DNA from: Solirubrobacteraceae bacterium
Lineage (GTDB): Bacteria; Actinomycetota; Thermoleophilia; Solirubrobacterales; Solirubrobacteraceae
DNA: 64,000 bases
Assembly (NCBI GenBank): GCA_029263125.1
Contig: JAJCYD010000013.1
Location: forward strand, 1-64,000
Direction of reading: 5' to 3'
Shown here: positions 10,105 to 18,710 of the stretch, piece by piece
Layout: every line of letters begins with the position of its first letter
Numbering within the stretch: position 1 is the stretch's first letter
Notes under the pieces: generated by a model
The model's input: only the letters and a program-made list of their open reading frames with translations
Told to the model about the DNA's origin: nothing
Database searches by the model: none
Translations under genes and position numbers: made by a program

Positions 10105-10560
10105 CTATGAGAACCGCGGGCCGAGCCAGCGGGGCACCTGCTTGTGATAACGACAGTAGTTCTCGGCGAACTCGCGCTCTAGGTTTCGCTCTTCGACTGG
10201 CACCCAGAACCGAAAAACGAGCGCAGCGGCACTAGCCAGTCCCAGTACCGCCGCCGATCGACGAGCAAGTCCGATGCCCGCGAGGAAACCAACGTAACCG
10301 ACGTACTGCGGATTGCGGGTGTAACGATAGACGCCGCCAGTCACAAGTGCACCGGTGTCGGTGCCGGAGATCTGCCCCGGCCCGGCGAAGCGGCCCATGC
10401 CGGCCACGCACAGACCTGCGCCACCAGCCACCAGCGCGCCGCCCACCCCGGCGGCCGGACCGGAGGGGAGCCGAAGGGCGCCGACCTGTTCACGGGCGGC
10501 AATCGCGGTCGCCGACGCGTGGCCGACGTAGCACGCGTACATGCCAACCGTGGTCGGCAT
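10105..10560 (-). CDS. Isoprenylcysteine carboxylmethyltransferase-like membrane protein
   Basis: A membrane methyltransferase of the ICMT/phospholipid methyltransferase type, about 151 residues from ATG 10560. The diagnostic C-terminal part is GGVYRYTRNPQYVGYVGF, where the SAM-binding R-x-x-R-x-P region is conserved, followed by VPVEERNLEREF and the YCRYHKQVPRWLG tail. Four hydrophobic segments are visible. An in-frame ATG at 10746 overlaps the stop of the upstream small gene by 4 bases and could be the real start, but the extra 62 residues do not look like this family. A second member lies at 26681. Confidence 0.7.
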   Translation of the reverse strand: MPTTVGMYACYVGHASATAIAAREQVGALRLPSGPAAGVGGALVAGGAGLCVAGMGRFAGPGQISGTDTGALVTGGVYRYTRNPQYVGYVGFLAGIGLARRSAAVLGLASAAALVFRFWVPVEERNLEREFAENYCRYHKQVPRWLGPRFS

Positions 10561-10742
10561 GGTCAACTCGCCGGTCGACTCAAACTCCCGGTGCATCCGG
10601 CGCAGGAGCAGGCCGACAGCCGTCATAGCGCTGAGTGCCGCGGAGGCTGCCGACGCGACGTCGACTCGTTTATCCGACGCCACTGCCGTCAACGCAAACT
10701 GCCGCTGCGTCCTCAACACGCCGTCACGACTCCAGGCGCAGT

Positions 10743-10979
10743 TCATGACTGCGGCCCCCGACCGTTTCCGCCTGATCCCCGGCGCATGCGATCACGCAGC
10801 GTCCGAACGCCCAGCAACGTGGCGTCAGCGATAGCTCCGAGGGCCCCCGACTCCTTGTCGCGGGGCTTGTCGCCGCGCTGGCGTTCACGCCGCGAATACA
10901 CCATCAGCGCGACCACCGCGATAGGAATCGGGGCCAGTGGGAGAAAGTCGGCAATGTGCGCGATGATGGGCGTAAGCAT
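10743..10979 (-). CDS. Small membrane protein (type 1 of a recurring pair)
   Basis: A 78-residue protein with one hydrophobic helix near the N-terminus (IADFLPLAPIPIAVVALMV) followed by a basic, hydrophilic tail (SRRERQRGDK). The start MLTPIIAHIADFLPLAPI resembles the start of the 59-residue protein at 13977, so the two appear related. It is upstream of the ICMT-like gene on the same strand. Function unknown; in both places it neighbours membrane-protein genes of the same locus. Confidence 0.5.
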   Translation of the reverse strand: MLTPIIAHIADFLPLAPIPIAVVALMVYSRRERQRGDKPRDKESGALGAIADATLLGVRTLRDRMRRGSGGNGRGPQS

Positions 10980-11047
10980 CCGTCAGACCTCGGGGATCGT
11001 CCCGTGCGGATCAACTGGTCAGGTCAGCTGATACCGACCAAGCGAGT

Positions 11048-11761
11048 TCACGGCACCTGCTCGGGCGCCTTGTCCACGGCATCGGCTCGAAACGCGCGCA
11101 GGGCGTCAAACGTCCGGTCGCTGAAGGTCTCGCAAGCCATGTAGCGCGTCCACGCCACGGCGGCGACAGCGAACGGCATCCTCGTCGTGTTCTCCAACAG
11201 CAGCGTGTGATAGCCGGGTCCTCCGCTGGAGTACGGTTCGTTGAAGAGCGTCTCAAGCTGGCCGATGCGATCTTGCGGCGTTCCCTTGCGATACTGAAAC
11301 AGCACTCGACCGTGCTCGAGACTATGCACCCAGTTGCCGGTCTGCGGCGGGTTGCCGGGTAGGTAGACGCCGTCCTGACCGGGGACCTGGAAATGGTCGC
11401 CCGACGTTGGGGGGTTTGTCTTGTACGTCACGCTGGCGGTCTCGGGAACGTGCTCTGCTCCCTCGCTCCTGAACGCCGCGAGCTTGCAGCCGGCGGCCTT
11501 GACCGCCGCGGCGAGATTGTCGGTTTGCTGTGCTGGAAGCGCGAAGTCCTCCGCAGCTCCGACCGCGCTGGAATCCGTCGCCGGCGGATCCTCATCGTCA
11601 GTCGTCGCCACCTCCGCTGCTCCGAAGATGGCGGTTGCGATCAGACAGCCGATGGCGGTGAACTTCGCGATCCGCCGACGCGTCTGGCGCGCTGCCGCTT
11701 CACGCTCCGAAATCAATCTCTCCGCGTCGGGCGACTGCTCGTCATCATCGCCGGTGGCCAT
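11048..11761 (-). CDS. DUF3105 family membrane-anchored protein
   Basis: A 237-residue protein with a cytoplasmic N-terminus, one helix (about 35-52) and an extracytoplasmic DUF3105 domain. Family landmarks are the AAGCKL cysteine, KTNPPTSGDHF, VYLPGNPP and VHSLEHGRVLFQYRKG. The conserved histidines of SGDH and SLEHG could bind metal, which is inference. Proteins of this family often sit near CtaG and copper genes in actinobacteria, which fits the surroundings. A GTG one codon upstream is an alternative start. Confidence 0.75.
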   Translation of the reverse strand: MATGDDDEQSPDAERLISEREAAARQTRRRIAKFTAIGCLIATAIFGAAEVATTDDEDPPATDSSAVGAAEDFALPAQQTDNLAAAVKAAGCKLAAFRSEGAEHVPETASVTYKTNPPTSGDHFQVPGQDGVYLPGNPPQTGNWVHSLEHGRVLFQYRKGTPQDRIGQLETLFNEPYSSGGPGYHTLLLENTTRMPFAVAAVAWTRYMACETFSDRTFDALRAFRADAVDKAPEQVP

Positions 11762-11862
11762 CACGCGAGTCCGTTAGCGAGGCACACGACTGACCTTGGA
11801 CCGGTTGCGGCGCAGACGACAACTCGCAACGGGAACCAGACCGATCTGTCAGCGCACGGGAC

Positions 11863-12303
11863 CTACGCGGGGATGCCACTGCGCCTGGCCTGCGCGTCTG
11901 ACGCCGCCGATGAGATCAGCCCGAGGCCCAGCAGCGCGATGCCGTTGAGCAGGTGGTTGAAGTTCTCCAGGTCAAAGCGCCCGGTCATGCCGATGATCGT
12001 CAGGTTCGTCGGTCCGACAAAGCCGATGACGAACGCCGCGACGTAGAAGATGCCGACACCCAGGCACCCGCCCTCTGCGGTGGTCGAGCCTTGCCGGGAC
12101 ATGATCAGCAGGAAGCCGCCGATCGCGATGTGGACGAGGTTGTGAAACGGGTTGACGCTGAGCCCCGAGATGAAGATGTAGTCGTTCGTGTTCTGCAGGA
12201 AGCTTCCGAATCCCGTAACGGCGAAGCCGATGATCCCGATTCCGACGTACAAGCCGCCGAACAACGGCATGAGCCGCTGGGCCAGGTTCTTGCCTTCAGA
12301 CAT
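11863..12303 (-). CDS. DUF4383 family membrane protein
   Basis: A 146-residue protein with four predicted helices. The loop NPFHNLVHIAIGG is characteristic of DUF4383. The function of the family is unknown. It diverges from the large membrane protein at 12494, and the 190 bases between them carry the palindrome at 12430-12449, so both may answer to one regulator. Confidence 0.7.
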   Translation of the reverse strand: MSEGKNLAQRLMPLFGGLYVGIGIIGFAVTGFGSFLQNTNDYIFISGLSVNPFHNLVHIAIGGFLLIMSRQGSTTAEGGCLGVGIFYVAAFVIGFVGPTNLTIIGMTGRFDLENFNHLLNGIALLGLGLISSAASDAQARRSGIPA

Positions 12304-12429
12304 TGCTCACTATCTCCCGTGGTCCGGCCACAGCGACCGATCGGCCCCGAGCGCCGCGAGTCCTGCGGACCCGGATTGGCTGCGATTGGGCTCGGAACAT
12401 CGCGGACACCGTAACAGCTTCTACGCCCT

Positions 12430-12449
12430 TCCTACGAAGCTCCGTAGGA
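12430..12449. promoter_or_regulatory. 20-bp palindrome, candidate operator (type 1)
   Basis: TCCTACGAAGCTCCGTAGGA is a near-perfect dyad: 7-base arms TCCTACG/CGTAGGA with a 6-base centre that is itself nearly symmetric. It ends 44 bases before the ATG at 12494. It contains CTACGA-N6-GTAG, shared with the sites near 19996, 25278 and 28558. It probably binds the BlaI/CopY-like repressor encoded at 25321. Confidence 0.6.
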
Positions 12450-12493
12450 GATGGCGCAATGACCGCCGACGCTGCGTCGTAGGTGGGCGTAGC

Positions 12494-13966
12494 ATGCCCG
12501 CGGTGGACGATCGCACGACTGCCGGCGCTCGATCGCGTCCGCGAACGCGTCTCTTGCCCGCGATCGTGGCGACGATCCTCGCGGGAAGCCTGGCGAACCC
12601 GGCGTTCGCAGATGCCCACGGTCTGATCGGCCGCACGGATCTGCCGATCCCCGCGTGGCTGTTCGGATGGGGCGCAAGCGTCGTGCTCGTCGTGTCGTTC
12701 GTGGCGTTGGGCGCGCTGTGGAAGCGTCCCCTGCTGCAAGGAGCACCGACGCGGCCGCTGCCGCGGCGTGTCGGGCGAGCCCTCACAAGCCCCGTGGTCG
12801 AGCTCGCATGCGGCGCCATCGGCGCCGCGCTGCTGGCGCTAGTCGTCTACGCGGGCTTCGCGGGTGCTGTTCGTGTCGACGAGAACATCACGCCGACTTT
12901 CGTGTACGTCGTCTTCTGGCTGGGGTTCGTGCCCCTGAGCGTGGTGTTCGGCGACGTCTTCGCCCTGTTCAATCCCTGGCGGGCGGTTGGTCGAGGCGTC
13001 GCACGAATCGCAGGCCCGCTGGCCATACCTCCGCCGCTGCGCTATCCGTCATGGCTGGGGCGCTGGCCCGCAGCGATCGGGCTGCTGGGCTTCGCGTGGC
13101 TCGAACTTGCCTCCACGCGCGGCGACCGGCCAGCGTCGATTGCGCTGGCTATCATCGCGTACTCGGCCATCACCTGGACCGCGATGTTCCTGTTCGGCGT
13201 CGAGCGCTGGGCGCGCGACGGCGAGGCGTTCTCGGTGTACTTCAACCTCCTGTCGCGCCTGTCGATCATCGAGCGCCGGGGCCGCGCGATCCGCATCCGG
13301 CCTCCCCTGTCGGGACTGACGACGCTCAAGCAGTCCCCGGGAACGGTCGCGCTCGTCGCCGTGATGATCGGGTCCGTCAGCTTCGACGGCTTCAGCATCG
13401 GGCAGCGATGGCAGGTCATCCTGCGAGAGTTCACCGACGGCCTGCGGTCGGCGGGCATGAGCTCTTCGCAAGCACTGGAATCCGGCCACGGGTTGGGCCT
13501 GCTCATCTCCGTCCTGCTCGTGTTCGTCTTCTACCGCACGGCGATCGGCGCCGCCTCCCGCGTCGGCGGCGGGCATTCGCCTGCAGGGCTTGCTGTCGTG
13601 TTCGCCCCCTCGCTCGTGCCGATCGCCCTGGCCTACGTGGGCGCCCACTACGTCAGCCTGCTGCTGCTCCAAGGCCAGGCGATGGGAGCCCTGGCATCAG
13701 ACCCGCTCGGTGAGGGCGCCAACATCTTCGGAACCGCCGCCTGGACGATCGACTACGCCTGGATCAGCGCCAACGCGTTCTGGTACATCCAGGTCGCGAT
13801 GATCGTCGCCGGACACGTCGGCGCGCTGGCGCTTGCTCACGACCGCGCGCTCGTGCTTTTCGGCAGCGCTCGAGCGGCGCTGCGATCGCAATACGGGATG
13901 CTCGGCGCGATGATCGGATTCACCTGCCTCGCGCTCTGGCTGCTCTCCGAGGCGGGGAAAGGGTGA
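12494..13966 (+). CDS. Large polytopic membrane protein of unknown function (copy 1)
   Basis: A 490-residue protein with a cleavable-looking signal (ATILAGSLANPAFADAHG) and about 10 transmembrane helices. The mature N-terminus begins at or near a histidine (DAHGLIGRTDLPIPAWLFG), and conserved segments include FNPWRAVGR, YPSWLGRWPA and VGAHYVSLLLLQGQ. It is clearly homologous along its length to the gene at 20953. I recall that such proteins are sometimes labelled fenitrothion hydrolase, a name that should not be trusted without data. The neighbouring CtaG, SCO1 and cupredoxin genes suggest a role in copper or redox handling in the envelope. A small membrane protein follows 10 bases later. Confidence 0.75.
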   Translation: MPAVDDRTTAGARSRPRTRLLPAIVATILAGSLANPAFADAHGLIGRTDLPIPAWLFGWGASVVLVVSFVALGALWKRPLLQGAPTRPLPRRVGRALTSPVVELACGAIGAALLALVVYAGFAGAVRVDENITPTFVYVVFWLGFVPLSVVFGDVFALFNPWRAVGRGVARIAGPLAIPPPLRYPSWLGRWPAAIGLLGFAWLELASTRGDRPASIALAIIAYSAITWTAMFLFGVERWARDGEAFSVYFNLLSRLSIIERRGRAIRIRPPLSGLTTLKQSPGTVALVAVMIGSVSFDGFSIGQRWQVILREFTDGLRSAGMSSSQALESGHGLGLLISVLLVFVFYRTAIGAASRVGGGHSPAGLAVVFAPSLVPIALAYVGAHYVSLLLLQGQAMGALASDPLGEGANIFGTAAWTIDYAWISANAFWYIQVAMIVAGHVGALALAHDRALVLFGSARAALRSQYGMLGAMIGFTCLALWLLSEAGKG

Positions 13967-13976
13967 CACGAGATCG

Positions 13977-14156
13977 ATGACCGTCATCGCGCATGCAAGC
14001 GGCTACCTGCCCTCGCTCCTGTACCTCGCCCCTATCTTGATCGTGATCGGAGCACTTCTCGTCACCAACATACGCGACCGTCGGCGCGGCGCTCCCGGCG
14101 ACGATCCCCCTGCGACAGCGGTCAACGATGATCAACATCCTCATCGCAGCAGTTGA
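13977..14156 (+). CDS. 59-residue membrane protein (type 1 pair member)
   Basis: ATG 13977 is 10 bases after the stop of the large membrane protein, so they are very likely cotranscribed. The peptide starts MTVIAHASGYLPSLLYLAP, has one helix (about 13-30), then a basic stretch NIRDRRRG and an acidic/polar tail. It resembles the 78-residue protein at 10743 in both the AHxxxYLP-type start and the helix-plus-arginine layout. It could be a small partner subunit of the large membrane protein, which is inference. Confidence 0.6.
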   Translation: MTVIAHASGYLPSLLYLAPILIVIGALLVTNIRDRRRGAPGDDPPATAVNDDQHPHRSS

Positions 14157-14420
14157 ACAGGAACCGTCCAAGGTGCCGAACTGTCATACGTCGCTGGCGA
14201 AGCGCCGGTGGACTTTGCCGTCGGCGTCTCCGTTGTCGGATTTGTTCGTTGCGACTTCCCGGCATCCGCCTCCCAGTCGCGAGTGATCATGATGGCCGGG
14301 CTCGCCCTGACCGTGCTCGTAATCGCGGCCGCCATGATCACGAGCTGACGCGATGGCAGGTTCGTCACCTCATGCCGGTACAGGCAGGCGAACAAGCACC
14401 CATCAACATTAGCCGCAGGG
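14157..14420. other. Intergenic stretch with a possible short membrane ORF remnant
   Basis: There is no gene with a convincing start. One plus-strand frame from about 14175 to 14348 encodes a hydrophobic tail (GLALTVLVIAAAMITS then stop) that could be the end of a decayed small membrane-protein gene. Otherwise nothing is recognisable. Confidence 0.3.
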
Positions 14421-15839
14421 TCAGCAGCGATCGGCGACTGCCCAGAATCGTCCACTGCTACGGATCGTGAACCCCTGCGGCGCACCGGCACGCGAAGTGA
14501 CCGAGTCCCTTCGATCCAACGCGTACAGGCGGCGAGCAGTACGCGAGGCGATCAGCACTGTGCCATTGCTGCTTGGGTCGTGAGCGTCGGTTCGTAGCGC
14601 AAACGGGGAGCTGCGAGTCCACCACGCGATCGACGGCACGGCGCGGCGATTGGGAAGGCTCAGCGGCCGACATGACCACGTCAGCCGGCCCGTGTCCGCG
14701 AGTCCGTGTAGTTCGCCCACGATCTGTCGCTGCGTTTCAAGCACCGCAGAAGTCGCAGTCAGGCGGTGAATCTGCCCTGGCGTTGCAACTGCCATCCACC
14801 CAGCCAGCACGTAGCCGGCGAGTCGCAGTGCGAGCGGCCCACGGTGATCGAGAGACCGCACAACCCCGACTGCAGCCACGACCGCGAGCAGCGAAGCGAC
14901 CGGCAGCAAGTATCGGGCGATCACAGGCAGACCGGTTAGCGCCAGCAACGAGAACCCCACCGAGACCGCGCAGATCGCGGAGACCATGACCCGAGCGTTT
15001 CGTCCACGGCGGACGACCAGCACAGCGATTCCTGCGACCGCAGCAACCAGAACGGGCTCCCGGAGAATCTCACCGATTCTGCGTGGGGCAACCAACACAA
15101 GAGCTTGCAGTCCGGTTGGTCGCGCGAGTGCTTGCGCACTCTGCCGGGTTCCGGTCAGCGACCACCACGGCACTCCGCTGGCAATGACGTCAAAGGTGAC
15201 CCACAGCAGCGGCGACCCGCTGGCCAGGACCACCCCCGCCACTCGGCTTCGAGACCCGAGCGCCGGCCAGCACCAGGCCAGGTACGCGATCGACAGTAGC
15301 CAGGCCTCAGGACGTAGGAGCCCAGCGATCGACAGGAGCATGAGCCCAGCTAGGCCGGCCCGGCATCTGCGCAGCTCGAGTGCCAGGACGCTTAGAAGCA
15401 GCGCACAGAACAGCACTTCGGAGTAACCACGCAGCGCCCAGGACACCACCGGCTCTCGTGTCACGATGATCGCGGCCGACAGCAGGGCAGCCCACCATCC
15501 GGCGAGTTGCCAAGCGACTGCACCGGCGGCTGCTGCAAGCCAACCCAGCGACCCGACGCTTATCAGGAGTAGTACCGCGGCTGACCGGTGACCGACGCCG
15601 AGTCTGTCCAAGACAACGCCGAAGGCGATGAGCAAGGGCTTTGGTGTCGGGGCCAGCGCAACCTGCACTTCCGGGCGATGGCCGTCTGCGATCTGACTAC
15701 CCCAGAGCAGCGCGTACGCACCGTCGTAGTTCAACGGACCCGCGCCCAAGAACATCCAGAAACCCAGCGCCACGGCGGCGGCACCGATGAGGCTGACCGC
15801 CAACCCTGCCACAGTCCAAGATTCAGGAGTTCCAGGCAT
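14421..15839 (-). CDS. Polytopic membrane protein, GT-C glycosyltransferase-like
   Basis: A 472-residue protein with about 10-11 helices and a soluble C-terminal tail of ~100 residues. The first outer loop carries LNYDGAYALLWGSQIADG, with an acidic residue where GT-C enzymes (lipid-linked sugar transferases) hold their catalytic Asp, and a further loop reads RGYSEVLF. This supports, but does not prove, a glycosyltransferase. It is isolated: downstream is a small gap, and upstream 295 bases (15840-16134) contain no recognisable gene. Confidence 0.55.
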   Translation of the reverse strand: MPGTPESWTVAGLAVSLIGAAAVALGFWMFLGAGPLNYDGAYALLWGSQIADGHRPEVQVALAPTPKPLLIAFGVVLDRLGVGHRSAAVLLLISVGSLGWLAAAAGAVAWQLAGWWAALLSAAIIVTREPVVSWALRGYSEVLFCALLLSVLALELRRCRAGLAGLMLLSIAGLLRPEAWLLSIAYLAWCWPALGSRSRVAGVVLASGSPLLWVTFDVIASGVPWWSLTGTRQSAQALARPTGLQALVLVAPRRIGEILREPVLVAAVAGIAVLVVRRGRNARVMVSAICAVSVGFSLLALTGLPVIARYLLPVASLLAVVAAVGVVRSLDHRGPLALRLAGYVLAGWMAVATPGQIHRLTATSAVLETQRQIVGELHGLADTGRLTWSCRPLSLPNRRAVPSIAWWTRSSPFALRTDAHDPSSNGTVLIASRTARRLYALDRRDSVTSRAGAPQGFTIRSSGRFWAVADRC

Positions 15840-16134
15840 TCGAGCAGCCCGACCGACGCGCGCTATCGCGTCCCGCCCGTCACTGTCAACAGCGATGGCT
15901 CAATCTTCAACTGGCGATGTGCCCGCTCTGACCAGCGCCCTCGAACGTCCGATCCGAACCAGTCGCGCCTACCAGCGAACTCGTCGCCGCGGTCCTTGAC
16001 ACCCCGGAAATCGACCTCCCGCGCCGCGTCCAGCGCGTGACCGCCTCCCGTCGTCAAGGAGTTGCTGGCGAGACACTGCGGCGTTCTGTCCCAACGAACA
16101 CCACATCCAGTCATGATCAGGCAGATTCTCACGC

Positions 16135-16809
16135 CTACCGTGCCTCTTCGCCGGCCAGCATGACGAGGTCGGCGGCCAGCTTGCGCGGGTCGATCGGGGC
16201 GCCAGCGGAGTACTTCGTGCGGATCTTGCCGTTGCGGTCGATCAGCCAGATGCTGGCGGTGTGGGTGCTGGTTTCCGGGCGCCCTTCGATCTGCGGTGCT
16301 GCGAAGTAGCGGCTCCACAGCGGCGCGAGCTGTTTCCTGGAACCGATCAGGTAGCGGAAGTTCTGCGGCAGCCGCTGGCGGTCAAGCCAGGTCCGCGCGG
16401 CGTCGGGGGTGTCTCCCTCTGGGTCGACGCTCACGCCGACGATCGTGACCGCCGCGGATCGCGAACCCATCATCTCCAGCGCCTGTTTGATCTCCTGGCC
16501 GATGATCGGGCACACGTCGGGGCACTGCGTGTAGAGAAACGTGACGGCGTACGGGCGACCGTCGAGCGATGCGCTGGAAAGCGTGCCTCCGCGCGCCGAC
16601 GTGAGCCGAAACGACGGCGCGGGCGCGCCGACGAGGGACTCGGGAAGGACGCTTGCTTGCGAGTCATTCGAGGGCGAAGTCTGGGTGGGGTCGCCGCCGC
16701 CCAGGGTCTGGGAGGCGATCAGCGCTGACAGTGCGAGCAGCAAGACGAGCGTCAGCGCCTGCGCCCAACGGATCGCGGAGTGGTCGCCGACGCGAGGCTT
16801 CTGGCTCAT
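16135..16809 (-). CDS. SCO1/SenC-type copper chaperone
   Basis: A 224-residue membrane-anchored thioredoxin-fold protein that carries Cu(I)/Cu(II) for CuA-site assembly or thiol redox in the envelope. After a single helix (about 16-35), the copper ligands are Cys96 and Cys100 in TQCPDVCP and the histidine of STHTASIWLID. The ATG at 16809 overlaps the stop of the CtaG-family gene by 4 bases, so the two are coupled. No oxidase subunit gene is nearby, so the target of the copper is open. Confidence 0.88.
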   Translation of the reverse strand: MSQKPRVGDHSAIRWAQALTLVLLLALSALIASQTLGGGDPTQTSPSNDSQASVLPESLVGAPAPSFRLTSARGGTLSSASLDGRPYAVTFLYTQCPDVCPIIGQEIKQALEMMGSRSAAVTIVGVSVDPEGDTPDAARTWLDRQRLPQNFRYLIGSRKQLAPLWSRYFAAPQIEGRPETSTHTASIWLIDRNGKIRTKYSAGAPIDPRKLAADLVMLAGEEAR

Positions 16810-17846
16810 GTTGTGGGGTCCGATCCTGGTGGTGGGCCGATCTTCGTCGCCGTGCACGGCGCACGTTCGTCGTCGATCTGCTCGCATGAGTCGCGATCTG
16901 CGTCTCGCGCGGCATGAGACTGGACCTGGGGTCGCGAGTGTGAGCTCCCGAGCGGCGCCTGAGGCTCTGCGCCTGCGGCCTGATCGAGTCGACGACGCAG
17001 GCGTTCGCCCTGGCCCGCGGCGACGGCTCGTCGCGCTCGCGCCGGATCGAGATCTACACCCAGACGCTCGGCGTGCTCGAGCAACTCCTGGGCCGCCTCA
17101 CCATGTGTCATCCATCGGGCGAATATCCACGCGAGGACTCCAACGGTGATGACCGTGCCTTCGAGCATCCAGATCGCACCCGCGATGCTCTGGTCGGCCG
17201 CCGCGTTGAACCCGCGGCTTCGCGCGATCGCCTCGTAGGTGGGATAGAACGCGCCTTCTGACCAGATGAACACGTTGGCGATGGCAGCGCCAGCGAGCCG
17301 TATGACGAAGACGTAGGCCAGGCCAGCAGCGTTGCCGAACCATGCGGGCTTGGGGAGCGGTCCGAGCAGGCCGATCCAGAGTGCCAATCCGGCACCGAAC
17401 ATCGTGGCGTGCTCGGCGGCATGCACGATGTCGCTGCGCAGGGCAGCCTGGTAGAGGAACGGGATGTGCCACCCGTAGTACACCAGCACCCAGACCGGTA
17501 CGGCGACGATCGGGTGAGCGAGGATCCGCAGATGCCGGATGCCCGCAGCGGCGAGGATCGGTCGCAGGAGTGGCCCGGTCACCGAGATCGCGATCAGCAG
17601 CGCGGCGACATCGCCGATCAGCAGATGCTGGATCATGTGAATCGACAGGCGCTGCTCGGATTGGGTGCCGATCGGCGGCAGGTCGGCCGCGACGGCGACC
17701 ACGATCCCGCCCGCGAACGTCAGCACACGCCAGGTCCGAACTGGTCGTCCCTCGGCGGCGAGCCGGCGAGCACGAACCGCGAAGATCACGGCGAGCACGT
17801 AGATCGGTGCTGCCTGGATGAGGCCGGAAGCCAACGCAGCCGACAT
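16806..17846 (-). CDS. CtaG-family (caa3-type) copper assembly membrane protein, copy 1
   Basis: A 346-residue protein. The first ~250 residues form about seven helices with family marks LSIHMIQHLLIGD, YYGWHIPFLYQAAL and ADQSIAGAIWMLEG; the histidine-rich helices are the presumed copper ligands. A hydrophilic C-terminal tail of ~90 residues (Arg/Ala/Pro-rich) is unusual compared with the other two copies in this window. It is cotranscribed with the SCO1-type gene. CtaG proteins help insert copper into cytochrome oxidase. Confidence 0.85.
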   Translation of the reverse strand: MSAALASGLIQAAPIYVLAVIFAVRARRLAAEGRPVRTWRVLTFAGGIVVAVAADLPPIGTQSEQRLSIHMIQHLLIGDVAALLIAISVTGPLLRPILAAAGIRHLRILAHPIVAVPVWVLVYYGWHIPFLYQAALRSDIVHAAEHATMFGAGLALWIGLLGPLPKPAWFGNAAGLAYVFVIRLAGAAIANVFIWSEGAFYPTYEAIARSRGFNAAADQSIAGAIWMLEGTVITVGVLAWIFARWMTHGEAAQELLEHAERLGVDLDPARARRAVAAGQGERLRRRLDQAAGAEPQAPLGSSHSRPQVQSHAARDADRDSCEQIDDERAPCTATKIGPPPGSDPTT

Positions 17847-17899
17847 CGGCTATGGCTCCTGCCCTACGCGTGGGGTCGATGCTGGGGTGACCGCCGGCT

Positions 17900-18709
17900 T
17901 CACGGCGACGATGCCGGTGACGGCGATCTTGAGAGCACCGCGCATGCGGTGAGCGCAAACGTGGCGGTGATCGCTGCGAACAGCGGCGCCGCGGATGCCT
18001 CGGCTGTGACCGCGAGGGCGATCGCGTTGTTGATGACGTGAAAGGCGATCGCGGGGTACAGGGAGCCGGTGCGCTCGTAGAGCAGGCAGAACAGCGTTCC
18101 GAGAACGGCCAGCGGTGCGATCAGCGCCAGCGTCTCTGGGCCGCTGTAGTGGATCGATCCGAAGACGATGCCCACGAGCGCGGCGGCGGACCAGCGGCCG
18201 AGGCGGTTTCGCAAGGCGCGGTAGCAGAAGCCGCGAAAGAAGATCTCTTCGACGACGGGTGCGATCAGTACCACGAACGCCGTGGTGACCAGCAGCAGCG
18301 CGATGCCGTCGTTGGCGCCCATCGCGTCCAGCGTGTCCTGCTTGCCGGAGGGGCTGAAGACCGCCGAGTACAGGAGGTTGAATGAGTACCAGGCCAGCAG
18401 CGCCGCGCCTGTCCAGGTCGCGAAACTGCGCAGCGACAGCCGCGTCAGGCCGAAGTCGCGCGGACGAACATGTCCGCGGCGGCTGGCCAGCAGCCAGACG
18501 ACGGCGATCAAGGCGCCGTCCAACGCCAACGTCCCGGCGATCGTGACGCCGGGCGGTCCGTCGCCGACGTCGGCGCCCGCGACGGATGCCACGACCGCGA
18601 TCACGCCGGACAGCAGGAGCCCCGCTGTGAACGCGAGACCGAACGCCAGCGGCGCGTAGGACGCCGGCCAATGCTCGGATGCGCCAGCGGCTGGCCCCTC
18701 CCATCTCAC
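17900..18709 (-). CDS. CPBP family intramembrane metalloprotease
   Basis: A 269-residue membrane protein of the CAAX prenyl protease 2/bacteriocin-processing (Abi) type. Catalytic motifs are EEIFFRGFCYRALRNRLG (EExxxR), a histidine in FGSIHYSG, and FHVINNAIA. The GTG at 18709 lies 1 base after the stop of the M23 peptidase gene upstream, so they are likely one transcript. The substrate is unknown; a role in signalling or processing of envelope proteins is possible. Confidence 0.85.
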   Translation of the reverse strand: MRWEGPAAGASEHWPASYAPLAFGLAFTAGLLLSGVIAVVASVAGADVGDGPPGVTIAGTLALDGALIAVVWLLASRRGHVRPRDFGLTRLSLRSFATWTGAALLAWYSFNLLYSAVFSPSGKQDTLDAMGANDGIALLLVTTAFVVLIAPVVEEIFFRGFCYRALRNRLGRWSAAALVGIVFGSIHYSGPETLALIAPLAVLGTLFCLLYERTGSLYPAIAFHVINNAIALAVTAEASAAPLFAAITATFALTACAVLSRSPSPASSP

Positions 18710-18710
18710 G

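Noticed and set aside
12494-13966. Fenitrothion hydrolase label for the large membrane protein
   Set aside because: The name is only a recollection of database labels, and no hydrolase active site is visible in the sequence.
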